64,000 bases of DNA from Prevotella sp. P3-122 (GCF_002251365.1 NZ_NPJH01000025.1:1-64000); one strand, 5' to 3'; positions 19,301 through 26,297 are shown, counted from the first letter of the stretch. Translations and numbers: made by a program. Notes: generated by a model not told the origin, from the sequence alone.

Positions 19301-20883
19301 TAATGAACCTCAACAATAACGACTACACCGGGCCAACAATTATTAATGGTGGTACCCTGACCGTGGCATCGCTGCTCGACGCAGGACAGCCCTGCCCTAT
19401 CGGCGCATCATCAGCGGCGGCAAGCAACTTCCAGATAAACGGAGGTACTCTGAAGTTCACAGGTACCAACGCCTCTACCAACCACGGCATATCCATCAGC
19501 GATACCGCAACCATTAACATCACAAAGTCTGGCGGCTCACTCGCACTCGGAGGAATCATTTCAGGCAGTGGAGGAACGCTCGTAAAGGACGGTCTGGGAC
19601 AGCTCAGCATATGCTACACTGCAACAAACCTTATTAAGGGAGTGGAACTACGCAAGGGTATTCTGGCACAGGGCGACTGGCGCGCAGGGTTCGGCACTGC
19701 CCCACTCCATGTCACTGGCACCGCCACATTCCGCTTTGTGGCCAACCAGAGCATGAGTACCATACCATATATGAAACAGGCCGTAACCGTAGACAGCCTT
19801 GCCAAGCTCACCATTGACGGCGCATACCGTGCAGGACTGCAGGGCAGTTTCGCAGGAAAAGGTTCGGTGATTGTAAACGCAGGCGGAGTGAGGTTTGACA
19901 TCAGCTCCAACTTCAGCAAGTTTGAGGGCAACCTGCACATAAACGGTGCCTCAAGGCTAATGTCATCGCTGACCGACATGAAACAGCTCACGCTAACCCT
20001 TGGCGACGGTGCATCAATAAGGCACTATCAAGGCGGCTCAGGAAACACAGTGGCTGCCAACCTGCAAGTAGGAGCACTCGCTGATGCCTCTGGCTACAGC
20101 TCGTTTGCCACGAAGCCATCATTCGGTGCAGACAACGAGAGCTGGGAAGTGGGACACAACGGCAAGGACGCAGCCTTCAGCGGAAAGCTGGCAGCGGCAA
20201 AGGTGACAAAGGTTGGTAAAGGAAACTGGACACTGAAGGGAAATGAGAACACATCGCCCATCACCGTGCAGGGTGGCAAGCTGACAATATTCAACACTAC
20301 CGGAACAGCCACCACAGGAATTATTACCATCAGCAAGGGCGCAACATTGGCAGGCACTGGCTCCACGACAAGCGTAACAGCACAGAATGGCGCCATCGTC
20401 AGCCCCGGCTATTCGGAAACATTACCAGGAACACTGAAAATAACAGGCAACTGCACCATGCAGAGCGGTGCCACATTGCTCATAAGGATAAAGAGCAGCT
20501 CCAACAGCAAGCTCAACGTGCAGGGAACTACATTCACCATGGCCGGCAACGACACAATAAAGATTCAGCCTATAGACGGACGTACATTCGAGGTAGGCGA
20601 CAAGCTGACCATCTTCCCAGGCACAAGACCTACAAGCGGGTGGATTATTGCAAGCACAGATGGCTCTGAGTGGGATGACTCGATGCTGGCAACGGACGGA
20701 ACTCTGACATGCACAGCCGCAACAAGTGGCATCTCAGCAATAACAACATCCGACACCGACATCGTAGACGTGACCACCATCGACGGACGAATTGTCCGGC
20801 AGAACATCACAAGGGGATGTGCCACCGAAGGACTGCCATCAGGCATATATATAATAGGTGGAAGGAAAACTGTGGTAAAATAG
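16333..20883 (+). CDS. Rhamnogalacturonan lyase (PL11) with beta-helix repeats and T9SS sorting domain
   Basis: This is a secreted 1516-residue lyase predicted to cleave the rhamnogalacturonan-I backbone by beta-elimination. A signal peptide covers about 1-19. The PL11 propeller (to about residue 640) carries repeated Asp-rich calcium loops: ADLDGDGEYD, YDIDCDGKAE, DIDGDGIVDY, ADVDGDGIDE and the late GDWREEVVL. Residues about 690-1430 are Gly/Asn/Thr-rich repeats of the autotransporter-associated beta-strand type, with units like NGGTLTV and VKEGDGELIMN. The end (GLPSGIYIIGG then RKTVVK) is a type IX secretion C-terminal sorting domain, so the enzyme should be released or attached at the cell surface. 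It is 90 bases downstream of the HTCS. Ordinary PL11 enzymes are roughly 600 residues, so most of this chain is accessory. Confidence 0.9.
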   Translation: MKTNLLLALSLTMAAPAVAQRLQQDLGRGVVAVVRNTERSVTAGNEGCLVSWRRLAQEPEQTVYNLYVNGSLVTTTTGTCHVLTQINNGDRMRVVPVINGKEDDSTAGEFTFDKARQPYSNAFMKIEFEGTICHPDSFNAVYAWPADLDGDGEYDYVVAQVSRDRSVTNDKVQAYRSDGTHLWTIDMGPNVWICTGQNDMVVAYDIDCDGKAEVMIKSSEGTRFWDASTKAFGHYPFGSTNADIDGDGIVDYKPSTTRIAPFYISVVDGMTGAEKASAEIDYSTVTDGVDAWGRDARAKYMNDDSGTEYAFMGGHFAITYTDGVHPSLMMECLDRTTDKTHHNYVFEFRYDWQNGKPTNWHHSYTWSRNDKKPWPAEFHQLRVADVDGDGIDEMLQGGFGVNPVKDMVFSAGIGHGDRFRVSDIDPTRPGMETYAIQQSALLGQLIYDSQTGEHLKEWYLPSISDVGRGECMDVDPDHLGYEVYSTMANLYDCKGEVIKEGATSYPYEGIWWDGDLGREVVNSPGGSGFSSNVMITKYNGNRLAEFSQESNWDTHAGWAVRPTFWGDIIGDWREEVVLLYNPGGRNLGLVGYTTNIPTDYSFYTLQHDPHYRQDCTTRGYYQSPNTSFYLGYQMPMPPLPPVMKTDLRWSKGTAWAAGSTAFTDNSLSETKAYTDGQSVMFDIAGDNSATIVLNEAVAPAATYLMVPVGHDYTISGNGSIAGNGNVWKSERGTVTLNTNITTTGTTIVSNGTLIVNGTVNGPLSLRANGTFGGKATINGGVTFEGSLHNKGCRLMPDGALTFGTPVTIDKVVYVETTLNEGNADRIVVNGTLTISGQLTFNVNTTTNDNSLLQGKYILAETTGGITTDNGVINVAGLNGQPFHITVEGNNIVLTIDGSREPSENVAWKGSEDSTWDYTTANFTADGTQSTFVKGDKVTFNDEASARVVNVNSVIMPTSVNINTQLGYTFNGNGAISGTATVVKEGDGELIMNLNNNDYTGPTIINGGTLTVASLLDAGQPCPIGASSAAASNFQINGGTLKFTGTNASTNHGISISDTATINITKSGGSLALGGIISGSGGTLVKDGLGQLSICYTATNLIKGVELRKGILAQGDWRAGFGTAPLHVTGTATFRFVANQSMSTIPYMKQAVTVDSLAKLTIDGAYRAGLQGSFAGKGSVIVNAGGVRFDISSNFSKFEGNLHINGASRLMSSLTDMKQLTLTLGDGASIRHYQGGSGNTVAANLQVGALADASGYSSFATKPSFGADNESWEVGHNGKDAAFSGKLAAAKVTKVGKGNWTLKGNENTSPITVQGGKLTIFNTTGTATTGIITISKGATLAGTGSTTSVTAQNGAIVSPGYSETLPGTLKITGNCTMQSGATLLIRIKSSSNSKLNVQGTTFTMAGNDTIKIQPIDGRTFEVGDKLTIFPGTRPTSGWIIASTDGSEWDDSMLATDGTLTCTAATSGISAITTSDTDIVDVTTIDGRIVRQNITRGCATEGLPSGIYIIGGRKTVVK

Positions 20884-20921
20884 TTCTAATCCACCAGACA
20901 AAAACTCCTCCTATCCAACAA

Positions 20922-20996
20922 GAGGGTATATAAATGAAGTGAACCCCAGAAGTTTTCTTGACCAACTTCTGGGGTTCACTTCATTTACACACCCTC
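20922..20996. terminator. Very long inverted repeat after the PL11 gene
   Basis: Two 33-nt arms (20922-20954 and 20964-20996) are reverse complements at 31 of 33 positions, with a 9-nt loop. The innermost 23 bp, containing GTGAACCCCAGAAGTT, are perfect. It starts 39 bases after the lyase stop. It could terminate transcription from both sides, but a typical terminator stem is far shorter and has a U-run. It may be a small palindromic repeat element. Confidence 0.6.
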
Positions 20997-21020
20997 AATA
21001 TATTACCTCAAACAATTATG

Positions 21021-21231
21021 GTGTACAGTTTGATGTACAAATATCGGTAGCAACGCCCTGAACCAAAGGTCGCCGGCTGCAAGGAAAGGCAAAGGGCAAC
21101 CTGCGCATAGCCCAGGGTAGAGCGTAGCGACACCCTGGGTATAAGGGATTATAATCAATGCGCGCTGTAAGCGCAAAAGCGTTATATGTCCTACTGTTAT
21201 CTACACTTTTGCGCTTACAGCGCGTGATTAT
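21021..21231. repeat. Dispersed intergenic repeat, copy A
   Basis: This copy has four modules: GTGTACAGTTTGATGTAC (from 21021), CAACGCCCTG (21051), GCATAGCCCAGGGT closing an 8-bp stem with ACCCTGGG (21111-21139), and a 26-bp inverted repeat around GCGCTGTAAGCGCAAAAG (21151-21179 with 21206-21231). The same modules recur at 29718, 47309 and 52161. Between the CAACGCCCTG and AAAGGGCAACC parts this copy has a 30-base insertion (21061-21090) absent from the 52-kb copy. There is no ORF. Confidence 0.8.
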
Positions 21232-21320
21232 CGAGAAGCCTTAAATCTAATCGCTAATAGCTTCGTGTAGAAAGCAATGTATTAAAAAATATTAAACCCG
21301 GGCAAAAACCATCCAAATTA

Positions 21321-21352
21321 TTTGTTAGTCTTGCAAAAATGTCATAACTTTG
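21321..21352 (+). promoter_or_regulatory. Promoter of the candidate small RNA
   Basis: TTTG at 21321-21324, a 20-nt spacer and TAACTTTG at 21345-21352 form a complete Bacteroidetes promoter in a region with no plus-strand gene. Confidence 0.7.
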
Positions 21353-21358
21353 CACTGT

Positions 21359-21419
21359 GTTTTTCATAGTATTAGATTTAAGGTTAACAAGGTTGGAGTA
21401 CAGCGGTACTCCTTTTTTT
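21359..21419 (+). ncRNA. Candidate small RNA of about 60 nt
   Basis: A full promoter (21321-21352) is followed about 40 bases later by a perfect intrinsic terminator: GGAGTAC, loop AGCG, GTACTCC, then seven T (21395-21419). The predicted transcript starts near 21359 and contains no ORF. Its body includes the AT-rich stretch ATTAGATTTAAGGTTAACAA, which I believe occurs before similar hairpins elsewhere in Bacteroidota, although I cannot verify this here. No plus-strand gene follows for more than 1.3 kb, so it is unlikely to be an mRNA leader. The stretch 21420-21668 shows no further feature I can support; it would be the 3' region of the minus-strand small-protein operon. Confidence 0.6.
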
Positions 21420-21668
21420 GTGCCTTATAATCTCTGAAAAACAAAGTTTGTCCATCAAACGTACCTACAAATCAGCTTATACGTACTTGCCTTCCTGCAT
21501 ACATGCCTTACCCTTTCCACTCAGCAATGACTGAACGGCAGGGCAAAGTGTACTATTAGAAAAAATCGTATTTGCAATGGTAAATGGAATTAAAGAAAGA
21601 GTGGCAACAGAACGGACACGTTGCAAACAGAGCAAAATGAACATATCCTTTGCCTTGCAGGCTGTAAG

Positions 21669-21914
21669 TTATTTCTTCTTGAACTTCCTGTACAGCTTCC
21701 ATGCCAACAGCAAGCCATCAAACACTCCCACACCTGCATTCATGAACCCAGTGATGCGTTTAGACGGAGTACTTGACGTGAGGTTGGGAGCATGGAACAG
21801 GCTACCCCAAAGTTTCTTGATCTTCTCGTCATCACGATGTATCTCAGCAAGGACATACTCCTTGCGCATGACAATCTCTTCCAGGGTGCGTATGTTGTTG
21901 TTGGGTTGCGTCAT
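21669..21914 (-). CDS. Small basic protein of the YtxH-holin operon, function unknown
   Basis: This 81-residue protein is the third gene of a tight minus-strand operon after the YtxH-like and holin-like genes, 20 bases behind the latter. The N-terminal half is a charged helix (MTQPNNNIRTLEEIVMRKEY) likely to be cytoplasmic. The C-terminal half has a short hydrophobic segment (MNAGVGVFDGLLLAWKLYRKFKKK) ending in a Lys-rich tail. I recognise the arrangement from other Bacteroidota but not a function. A plus-strand ORF over the same bases is a shadow. Confidence 0.75.
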   Translation of the reverse strand: MTQPNNNIRTLEEIVMRKEYVLAEIHRDDEKIKKLWGSLFHAPNLTSSTPSKRITGFMNAGVGVFDGLLLAWKLYRKFKKK

Positions 21915-21934
21915 AATAATAATAATGTGGAAGT

Positions 21935-22285
21935 TTACTTGCTTAGCAGCAGACCAGCAAGAAACCTAACGAGCGGTCTCTCTATCCACTGCTTGCGGAA
22001 AATGATAAACAACAGCAGCAAAACCAAATAGCATCCTGCCACGATGCACATTGCAATCGGCATGCCAAAATGCGGAGCCAAGGCCCACGCCGCTGCGAAC
22101 GACAGATAAATGAGCATCAACAGGAACAGTACACACAAGGCTACCGTCATGGCTGCAACGGTGAGCAGCCTGACAACCTTATCAATTACATCGAGCTTCA
22201 CATATTCTTTCTGAAGCCCGATGTAATGTCTGATAATCTCGGCCAGCTGGCCTATTGTCTCAACGTTTTTGTCGCTTGAAAACAT
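21935..22285 (-). CDS. Holin superfamily III (Holin-X/DUF1469-like) membrane protein
   Basis: This 116-residue inner-membrane protein resembles the 'phage holin family/Holin-X' group found in non-phage settings. It has an N-terminal amphipathic helix (about 1-38), two membrane helices (about 42-67 and 72-97) and a short basic tail. Nothing phage-like is nearby. It lies between a YtxH-like gene and a small basic protein, a set usually linked with envelope stress or membrane homeostasis in this phylum. That link is an inference, and no lytic role is implied. Confidence 0.8.
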   Translation of the reverse strand: MFSSDKNVETIGQLAEIIRHYIGLQKEYVKLDVIDKVVRLLTVAAMTVALCVLFLLMLIYLSFAAAWALAPHFGMPIAMCIVAGCYLVLLLLFIIFRKQWIERPLVRFLAGLLLSK

Positions 22286-22300
22286 AGACTGTCTCTGTTT

Positions 22301-22510
22301 TTATTCCTCAGCTGCGTCCTTGATGTCGTCAACCAGGTCGTCAACCTCCCTGCGGCTGAGCTTCAGGTTGTGCTTCTTGCAGAACTCGTCAACAGCGTCA
22401 GTAATCTTTGAACGTGTCTCCTCACCCTTCTCAGGAGCCAGCAGCAGACCGAGGGCTGCTCCGGCGATGGCGCCACCAAGGAATGCGCCGATGTAACCTA
22501 ATGCCTTCAT
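22301..22510 (-). CDS. YtxH-domain protein
   Basis: This 69-residue YtxH-like protein has an N-terminal Gly/Ala-rich membrane segment (GAFLGGAIAGAALGLLLAP) directly followed by the family signature EKGEETRSKI and a charged helical tail. YtxH proteins in other bacteria are general-stress or envelope proteins of unclear activity. It is the first gene of the three-gene operon, with a promoter at 22595-22566. Confidence 0.85.
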   Translation of the reverse strand: MKALGYIGAFLGGAIAGAALGLLLAPEKGEETRSKITDAVDEFCKKHNLKLSRREVDDLVDDIKDAAEE

Positions 22511-22565
22511 CTTTTTATTCCTTTCTTTTTTTAGTTTGTAAATATCAAAACTGTTAATTCACTCG

Positions 22566-22595
22566 CAAATATAAGGATAATACCTCAAACAACAA
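22566..22595 (-). promoter_or_regulatory. Promoter of the YtxH operon
   Basis: On the minus strand, TTG (22595-22593), a 19-nt spacer and TATATTTG (22573-22566) match the Bacteroidetes consensus, with a leader of about 50 nt. Confidence 0.6.
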
Positions 22596-22738
22596 TGGCT
22601 GCGAGTGCCATTTTTTGTTAAAAAGCCTCCTTTGGCCTTATTTAACAAACTTTATGTGCGTCTTTCTGCGCTGTTTGCGATATATTTTGTAACTTCGCAC
22701 ATTGATAATTGATTTAATGTAAAAACAATTTTTTGATT

Positions 22739-23242
22739 ATGAAGAAATATCTCGTATTGTGTGCAGGTTTCTGCGCAGTTCTGGCTATGACCAGTTGTGG
22801 TTCATCAAAGGAAAGTGCATACAAGAAGGCGTATGAGAAGGCTAAGGCTCAGGAGCAGACACAGACTGAGGAGCCTGCTCAGACTGAGACAGCAGTAGTG
22901 ACTCCACTGACACCAGTTACGCCAGCCAACCAGACTACGGTTACCAACGTTGACAATGCCACCGTACGTTCGGAGAGCGTTACCGTTATCAATGGCGAGG
23001 GGCTTCAGGACTACAGCGTTGTTGTTGGTTCTTACTCTCTGAAGGCTAATGCCGAGGGTATGCAGAACACACTCAAGGCTGGCGGTTACAATGCCCAGAT
23101 TGTCTACAACTCCGCAATCAACATGTACAGGGTTGTTGCCTCTACATTCTCAGACAAGGGACAGGCCGTGCAGAGCCGTGATGCCATCCGTGGCTCACAG
23201 TACAACCCCAAGGGTGATGCTTGGCTTCTTTTCAAGAAATAA
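22739..23242 (+). CDS. SPOR-domain lipoprotein
   Basis: This 167-residue predicted lipoprotein has a signal peptide with lipobox AMTSC. A Lys/Glu/Thr/Pro-rich linker runs over about 20-75, and a C-terminal SPOR domain over about 90-167 (YSVVVGSYSLKANAEGM...YRVVASTF). SPOR domains bind denuded peptidoglycan strands at the septum, so a cell-envelope or division role is likely. The start at 22739 is preferred over the ATG two codons earlier because it gives the standard MKK signal. Its stop is directly followed by the ruvX start, so the two are coupled. Confidence 0.9.
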   Translation: MKKYLVLCAGFCAVLAMTSCGSSKESAYKKAYEKAKAQEQTQTEEPAQTETAVVTPLTPVTPANQTTVTNVDNATVRSESVTVINGEGLQDYSVVVGSYSLKANAEGMQNTLKAGGYNAQIVYNSAINMYRVVASTFSDKGQAVQSRDAIRGSQYNPKGDAWLLFKK

Positions 23243-23662
23243 ATGAGAGTTGTCTCTATAGACTACGGGAAGAAACGAACCGGACTCGCAGTCACCGACC
23301 CATTGCAGATTATAGCCAATGGGTTGGTGACTGTCGATACCGGTCATCTTTTTGACTATCTCAGCCAATATGTTTCGCAAGAGCAGGTGGAGAGAATAGT
23401 CATAGGCAAGCCCATGCAGACCAATGGCAGACCAAGCGAGAACTTTACCCGTGTGGAACAGTTTGTAAACCGTTGGCGTAAAGCCATGCCCAACATTCCC
23501 ATAGAGTATTACGATGAGCGTTTCACATCCGTGCTGGCACAAAGGGCTATCATAGACAGCGGAGTGGGCAAGAAAGTGCGGCGCGAGAACAAGGGACTCG
23601 TCGACGAGGTGTCGGCAACCATTATCTTGCAAGACTGGATGGAGGCCAACAGGAGAAAGTGA
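23243..23662 (+). CDS. ruvX: RuvX/YqgF pre-16S rRNA nuclease family
   Basis: This is a 139-residue RNase H-like nuclease of the YqgF family, involved in 16S rRNA 5' maturation and also annotated as a putative Holliday junction resolvase. Family motifs are IDYGKKRTGLAVTD (first catalytic Asp), IVIGKPMQTNG, YDERFTS, and the final VDEVSATIILQDWM with the last acidic residue. The ATG follows the SPOR gene stop with no gap. The order ruvX-def-TPR is familiar from other Bacteroidota. Confidence 0.95.
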   Translation: MRVVSIDYGKKRTGLAVTDPLQIIANGLVTVDTGHLFDYLSQYVSQEQVERIVIGKPMQTNGRPSENFTRVEQFVNRWRKAMPNIPIEYYDERFTSVLAQRAIIDSGVGKKVRRENKGLVDEVSATIILQDWMEANRRK

Positions 23663-23714
23663 CCTGCCATTGAATTCTTTCCGACATTATACACAAATAT
23701 AAAACTATTCGATT

Positions 23715-24275
23715 TTGATACTACCTATTTATATATATGGGCAACCGGTTCTGAGAAAGGTGGCCCAGGACATCACGCCAGACTATGAGGGACTGCAGGA
23801 ACTTATACAGAATATGTACGAGACTCTTGAGGCAAGCGAGGGCATTGGCCTTGCTGCTCCACAGATAGGGCGCGATATTAGGGTTGTGGTCATCGACCTT
23901 GACGTGCTCGGTGACGACATGCCTGAGTATAAGGGCTACCGCCATGTATTCATCAATCCGCATATTGTCGAGATTGACGAAGACTCCGACACCGAGACCA
24001 TGGAAGAAGGATGTCTGTCCATACCCGGCATCCACGAGAAGGTGACACGCCACACACGCATTCATGTGACATATCTTGACGAGAATATGCAGGAGCACGA
24101 TGAGTGGGTAGAAGGTTATCTGGCAAGAGTCATGCAGCATGAGTTCGACCATCTTGAGGGCACAATGTTCGTAGACAGGGTATCGCCATTGCGCAAGCAG
24201 ATGATAAAGAACAAGCTCAAGGCTATCATGCAGGGGAAGTTCCGTTGCACTTACCGCACGAAGATAGTCCGCTAA
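23715..24275 (+). CDS. def: Peptide deformylase, TTG start
   Basis: This Fe/Zn metalloenzyme removes the formyl group from nascent proteins. It has 186 residues. The three motifs are GIGLAAPQIG (45-52 region), EEGCLSIPG with metal ligand Cys100, and QHEFDH with His142, Glu143 and His146. The conserved N-terminus MILPIYxYGQPVLR can only be read from a TTG codon at 23715. No in-frame ATG lies between that codon and an upstream stop at 23700, and the next in-frame ATG would remove about 30 residues. A rare start may lower its translation. It probably shares the SPOR-ruvX transcript. Confidence 0.95.
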   Translation: MILPIYIYGQPVLRKVAQDITPDYEGLQELIQNMYETLEASEGIGLAAPQIGRDIRVVVIDLDVLGDDMPEYKGYRHVFINPHIVEIDEDSDTETMEEGCLSIPGIHEKVTRHTRIHVTYLDENMQEHDEWVEGYLARVMQHEFDHLEGTMFVDRVSPLRKQMIKNKLKAIMQGKFRCTYRTKIVR

Positions 24276-24286
24276 TAACATTTGTC

Positions 24287-26263
24287 ATGAAGAAACATGT
24301 AGTCCTCCTGGCTTTGGTCCTCTCTTGTTTGACGGCCAAAGCCCAGTATAATGTCGAGCGTCTGATAACAAGTGGTCAAGTGGCTCTCCATTATGAGGAT
24401 TACGTATTGTCCATTCAATATTTCAATCAGGTTATAGCCATGAAGCCGTTCCTCTACGTGCCATGGCAGGGGCGTGCGGCAGCAAAATTCTATCTTGACG
24501 ATTTTGTCGGCGCAGAAGCAGATGCCACAGAGGCTATAACGCTCAATCCATACATTGACATACTCTATGACCTAAGAGCCATTGCGCGCATCAGGCAGAA
24601 CAACTTTGCCGGAGCAATCCTCGACTACGACAAAGCTATAAAGCTAAGTCCAGACACCAGAAATTTCTGGTTCAACAGGGCCATCTGTCTCATGAACACC
24701 AAAGACTATGACAAGGCATTGGCACAGACCGATTCCGTCATCAGGAAATGGAACAAGTTTGCAAACGCATACCAGCTAAAGGCCGAGATATACCTTAACA
24801 AGAAAGACACCGTAGAGGCAGCCAAATGGCTCGACAAGAGTCTGGAGATAGATCCCTACGATGCCTCGGCATGGACTATCCGGGCGAACATGTCGCTTGC
24901 AAGGAAACAATGGCAGGACGCCGACAAGGAATTGTCAAAAGCCCTGCATCTGAGACCGAAGGATGTAAGCAACTATGTCAACAGAGCCTTGGCAAGACTA
25001 AACATCAACAACCTGCGTGGTGCCATGGACGATTACGACATGGCAATAGACCTCGACCCGAACAATTTCCTCGCACACTACAACCGCGGACTGCTTCGCG
25101 TGCAGCTTGGCGATGACAACAGGGCCATCGACGACTTCAACTATGTCATCAAGATGGAGCCACAGAATTTCATGGCCATATTCAACCGTGCGATACTTCA
25201 TGAGAAAACAGGCAATCTCAGTGCTGCCATCAGAGACTATTCGGCTGTCATCGACCAGTTCCCCGACTTCTGGACCGGTCTGAGCTATCGTGCCCGTTGC
25301 TACAGACGGCTGGGCATGACGGCGAAAGCAGAGACCGACGAGTTCCGCATACTGAAAGCACAGATGGACAAGAGGTTCGGTGTGCAGAAACGTTGGAGCA
25401 AGAGCAAGCTTAAGGAAATGAGAAAACGCTCAGAGATAGACCTTGACAAGTACAACCAGATTGTAGTGGCCGACTCTACAGAGGTTGGACAAGAGTACAA
25501 GAGCGAGTATCGCGGCCGGGTTCAGAACAGGCACGTTGAGGGCGAGTCCATGCCGATGTACGGGCTGTCGTTCGCCGTCTACAACAATGGCGTAAGGAAA
25601 TATCAAGCTTTCGACGCACTCGTAGAGTCGTTCAACGCCAAGGCGAAGCCGTCTCGTCACATATATATTAATTGTGGAAACGCACAGATTACTGCAGAGG
25701 AAAGCCGTTCTCTATTCTCACATATCGACATTCTGTCAGCCAACATAGCAGCAGCCTCAACCGTTAACGACGCCTCACCTCTCCTTATGGAGCGCGCTGT
25801 TGCCTACAGCATGGTACAGGATTTTGAGGCCGCACTCAACGACCTAACCGTATGCCTGCAGGCAGACTCAACTAACGTGCTGGCATACTGGCAACGTGCC
25901 GTCTGCCAGTCGATGCTCAACAACTATGACGCCTCGCGCGGCATAGACACAAGGCTCACTACCGCTAAGGCAGAGTCCGACTTCAATGATGCTCTGAAGC
26001 TGGCACCGACAAACGCATACATCTACTATGACCGCGGCAACCTATATGCCTCGCGCAAGGACTATGCCAAGGCCGTTGATGACTATACCAGAGCCATTGA
26101 GCTGGATCCGAACCTCGCCGAAGCATACTATAACAGGGGCCTGACAAGAATACGAGCCAACAACAGGACGCAGGGAATTGCCGACCTGAGCAAGGCCGGC
26201 GAGCTAGGGCTTTATGGAGCGTACAGCCTCATAAAACAATATTCGGCTGACAAGAACAAGTGA
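24287..26263 (+). CDS. Tetratricopeptide repeat protein, exported
   Basis: This 658-residue protein has a cleavable signal peptide (MKKHVVLLALVLSCLTAKAQ) and about a dozen TPR units in two blocks. Examples are ALHYEDYVLSIQYFNQVIAM, YNRGLLRVQLGDDNRAIDDF and the C-terminal YYDRGNLYASRKDYAKAVDDY. A non-TPR linker of about 150 residues at about 370-500 separates the blocks. It probably acts as a periplasmic scaffold; partners are unknown. The longer frame from 24245 overlaps def and gives no signal peptide, so I chose the ATG at 24287, 11 bases after def ends. The def-TPR order is conserved in relatives. Confidence 0.9.
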   Translation: MKKHVVLLALVLSCLTAKAQYNVERLITSGQVALHYEDYVLSIQYFNQVIAMKPFLYVPWQGRAAAKFYLDDFVGAEADATEAITLNPYIDILYDLRAIARIRQNNFAGAILDYDKAIKLSPDTRNFWFNRAICLMNTKDYDKALAQTDSVIRKWNKFANAYQLKAEIYLNKKDTVEAAKWLDKSLEIDPYDASAWTIRANMSLARKQWQDADKELSKALHLRPKDVSNYVNRALARLNINNLRGAMDDYDMAIDLDPNNFLAHYNRGLLRVQLGDDNRAIDDFNYVIKMEPQNFMAIFNRAILHEKTGNLSAAIRDYSAVIDQFPDFWTGLSYRARCYRRLGMTAKAETDEFRILKAQMDKRFGVQKRWSKSKLKEMRKRSEIDLDKYNQIVVADSTEVGQEYKSEYRGRVQNRHVEGESMPMYGLSFAVYNNGVRKYQAFDALVESFNAKAKPSRHIYINCGNAQITAEESRSLFSHIDILSANIAAASTVNDASPLLMERAVAYSMVQDFEAALNDLTVCLQADSTNVLAYWQRAVCQSMLNNYDASRGIDTRLTTAKAESDFNDALKLAPTNAYIYYDRGNLYASRKDYAKAVDDYTRAIELDPNLAEAYYNRGLTRIRANNRTQGIADLSKAGELGLYGAYSLIKQYSADKNK

Positions 26264-26297
26264 TGTTTGACGAGAAGAGAAGATACGGTCAATAATT

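Noticed and set aside
21577..21969. Plus-strand ORF of 130 codons
   Set aside because: It lies opposite the YtxH-operon genes, has no family resemblance and low-quality composition; it is the antisense shadow of the 81-residue gene.
21935..22285. Possible prophage remnant because of a holin-like gene
   Set aside because: There are no other phage genes, no integrase and no attachment sites; this holin-like family is common in chromosomal small-protein operons.
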